The notes under the pieces are model-generated. The model ran no database searches, was not told where the DNA came from, and saw only the letters and a program-made list of their open reading frames with translations. From Clostridiaceae bacterium (GTDB lineage Bacteria > Bacillota > Clostridia > Oscillospirales > Acutalibacteraceae): a stretch of DNA of 5,543 bases. Positions 4,687 to 5,543 of the stretch are shown one piece after another (positions within the stretch are counted from its first letter, which is position 1; each line of letters starts with the position of its first letter). The translations under genes and the position numbers were made by a program. The DNA lies in contig JAEEHZ010000213.1 in NCBI GenBank assembly GCA_016281115.1, positions 1 to 5,543 on the forward strand. The letters are read 5' to 3'.

Positions 4687-5078
4687 ATCAACTTGTTTTA
4701 GTCGGTAATTTAACGAAAGACGTAGAACTCTCCGAAACAAACAGCGGAATCGTTAAAGCGAAGTTTACTCTCGCCGTTTCAAGAGATTATACAAACTCCG
4801 ACGGCGAGAGAGAAACAGACTTCTTTGATATAACCGTATGGAGAGAAAGGGCGGAACTTTGTGCGAAGTATCTACACAAGGGAAGCAAGGTCGGAATCAT
4901 CGGAAGTATTCAATTCAGGACTTACGAAGACAACGAAGGCAATAATAGGAAGGTTGCGGAAGTTAAGGTTGACAAGGTAGAGTTTTTATCTCCCAAAAAG
5001 ACAGAAAAGGAAGAAACTTCATCAAAGAGAGATAGACCCGAACTTGAAGAAATCGACGATAATCAACTTCCCTTTTAG
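4683..5078 (+). CDS. ssb: single-stranded DNA-binding protein
   Basis: This 131-residue protein is a phage-encoded SSB. Residues 1-103 form the OB fold with family signatures: MNQLVLVGNLTKDVEL at the start, KAKFTLAVSRDYT, TDFFDITVWRERAELCAKYL (45-64), KGSKVGIIGSIQFRTYED and KVDKVEFL. A short polar linker (104-120) leads to the acidic tip ELEEIDDNQLPF, matching the D-D-x-x-L-P-F tail by which SSBs recruit partner proteins; the tip has Asn-Gln where host SSBs usually have more acidic residues. It coats single strands made by the nuclease or at the replication fork and probably docks the annealer and NinB-like protein. The linker is much shorter than in host SSBs, common in phage versions. It starts in an ATGA overlap, with GGAGA upstream. 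Confidence 0.95.
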   Translation: MNQLVLVGNLTKDVELSETNSGIVKAKFTLAVSRDYTNSDGERETDFFDITVWRERAELCAKYLHKGSKVGIIGSIQFRTYEDNEGNNRKVAEVKVDKVEFLSPKKTEKEETSSKRDRPELEEIDDNQLPF

Positions 5079-5086
5079 GAGGAATT

Positions 5087-5543
5087 ATGGCGGAAAGAAG
5101 AATGTTCGCAAAGACGATAATCGACAGCGACGCTTTTTTGGATATGCCATTGTCGGCGCAAGCATTGTATTTTCATCTATCAATGAGAGCCGACGACGAA
5201 GGTTTTGTCGGCAATCCTAAAAGAATCCGGTCAATGGTCGGGGCGAGCGAAGACGACTTGAAACTCTTGATATTAAAAAGATTTTTACTCGTGTTTGATA
5301 GCGGAGTGGTTGTTATAAAGCATTGGAAAATTCATAACTACATACAAAGCGATAGGGTAAAGCCTACAACTTATATCGAAGAAAAAGGGACACTCGTTTT
5401 GGACGGTAAGAAAGCCTATACGGAGAAGGTGGATACAAGTTGGATACAAAATGGATACAAAATGGATACACAGGTTAGTATAGGTAAGGATAGGTTAGAT
5501 TTAGAAGAGAATAGATTAAAAAAAGAGAGCGCCGTTGGCGCAC
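5087..5543 (+). CDS. phage replisome organizer / replication initiator, N-terminal part (cut by window edge)
   Basis: ATG 5087 follows a strong AGGAGGA (5077-5083) that overlaps the SSB stop, and the frame stays open for 152 codons to the right edge. Residues 1-85 match the N-terminal winged-helix domain of phage replisome organizers: AERRMFAKTIIDSDAFLDMP, then LSAQALYFHLSMRADDEGFV (22-41), NPKRIRSMVGASEDDLKLL and VIKHWKIHNYIQ. This domain binds origin DNA; the missing C-terminus in relatives is often DnaD-like and brings in the host helicase. Residues 115-147 (VDTSWIQNGYKMDTQ onwards) are a low-complexity linker encoded by tandem DNA repeats described separately. The linker's translation changes with each repeat because the period is not a multiple of three, so the DNA, not the protein, looks conserved there. 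Confidence 0.88.
   Translation, partial: MAERRMFAKTIIDSDAFLDMPLSAQALYFHLSMRADDEGFVGNPKRIRSMVGASEDDLKLLILKRFLLVFDSGVVVIKHWKIHNYIQSDRVKPTTYIEEKGTLVLDGKKAYTEKVDTSWIQNGYKMDTQVSIGKDRLDLEENRLKKESAVGA
5430..5473 (+). repeat. four 11-bp direct repeats, candidate origin iterons
   Basis: TGGATACA recurs at 5430, 5441, 5452 and 5463, exactly 11 bases apart. The full units are TGGATACAAGT, TGGATACAAAA (twice) and TGGATACACAG. The period is about one DNA helical turn, so a bound protein would see all four on one face. The period is not divisible by three, so successive copies encode different residues within the replisome organizer linker. This is what iterons of a replication origin embedded in the initiator gene look like. 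Confidence 0.8.
5472..5501 (+). repeat. three 10-bp direct repeats adjoining the 11-bp array
   Basis: AGGTTAGTAT (5472-5481), AGGTAAGGAT (5482-5491) and AGGTTAGATT (5492-5501) form a second head-to-tail array overlapping the end of the first by two bases. The shared core is AGGTWAG with a 10-base period, again near one helical turn and not a multiple of three. An A-rich stretch (5498-5528, with seven A at 5518-5524) follows and could be an unwinding element. Confidence 0.65.
5529..5541 (+). other. perfect short inverted repeat after the repeat arrays
   Basis: GCGCC (5529-5533) and GGCGC (5537-5541) pair around a 3-base loop, GTT, two bases from the window end. The GC-only stem stands out beside the A-rich stretch. 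It lies inside the replication gene, in codons for Ser-Ala-Val-Gly-Ala. It may be part of the origin or chance; the sequence beyond is not visible. Confidence 0.4.

Overview
The window looks like the regulatory switch and the start of the early recombination and replication region of a temperate siphovirus-type prophage in a low-GC Gram-positive host. I infer Bacillota, probably Clostridia, from the strong AGGAGG-type ribosome binding sites before most genes, the AT-rich control region and the resemblance of the proteins to Firmicutes phage families. A species cannot be named from sequence alone. No integrase, attachment site, tRNA or host gene is visible, so a free phage genome is also possible.

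Left arm (1-732, minus strand): a LexA-like autocleaving CI-type repressor, followed by the first 31 codons of a small membrane protein cut by the window edge. Control region (733-910): divergent promoters facing left and right. Three sites related to GTTGCA-N4-TGCA overlap or flank them, one over each -35 box and one just past the rightward start. The downstream site is part of a 19-bp sequence that recurs exactly at 1115-1133, between the first two rightward genes.

Right arm (911-5543, plus strand): the genes are tightly packed and many overlap by 1-8 bases. First come three small DNA-binding proteins: a Cro-like protein, an excisionase-like HTH protein, and an XRE HTH joined to what looks like a ribbon-helix-helix segment. 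After a 72-base gap come a coiled-coil protein, a RecB/Cas4-like PD-(D/E)XK nuclease, a Rad52-like single-strand annealing protein, a NinB-like protein, an HNH nuclease, an unrecognised 105-residue protein, a single-stranded DNA-binding protein, and a replisome organizer cut by the right edge. The exonuclease, annealer, NinB and SSB together form a plausible homologous-recombination set. The replisome organizer would start phage replication.

The strongest unlabelled signal is in the replisome organizer gene: four 11-bp direct repeats directly followed by three 10-bp repeats, about one helical turn apart, then an A-rich stretch. This has the layout of an origin built of iterons embedded in its initiator gene. 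Otherwise the region is a fairly conventional phage early module. I do not see a wholly new system. The most open items are the origin candidate, the operator inside the operon, the HTH-RHH fusion and the unrecognised protein.
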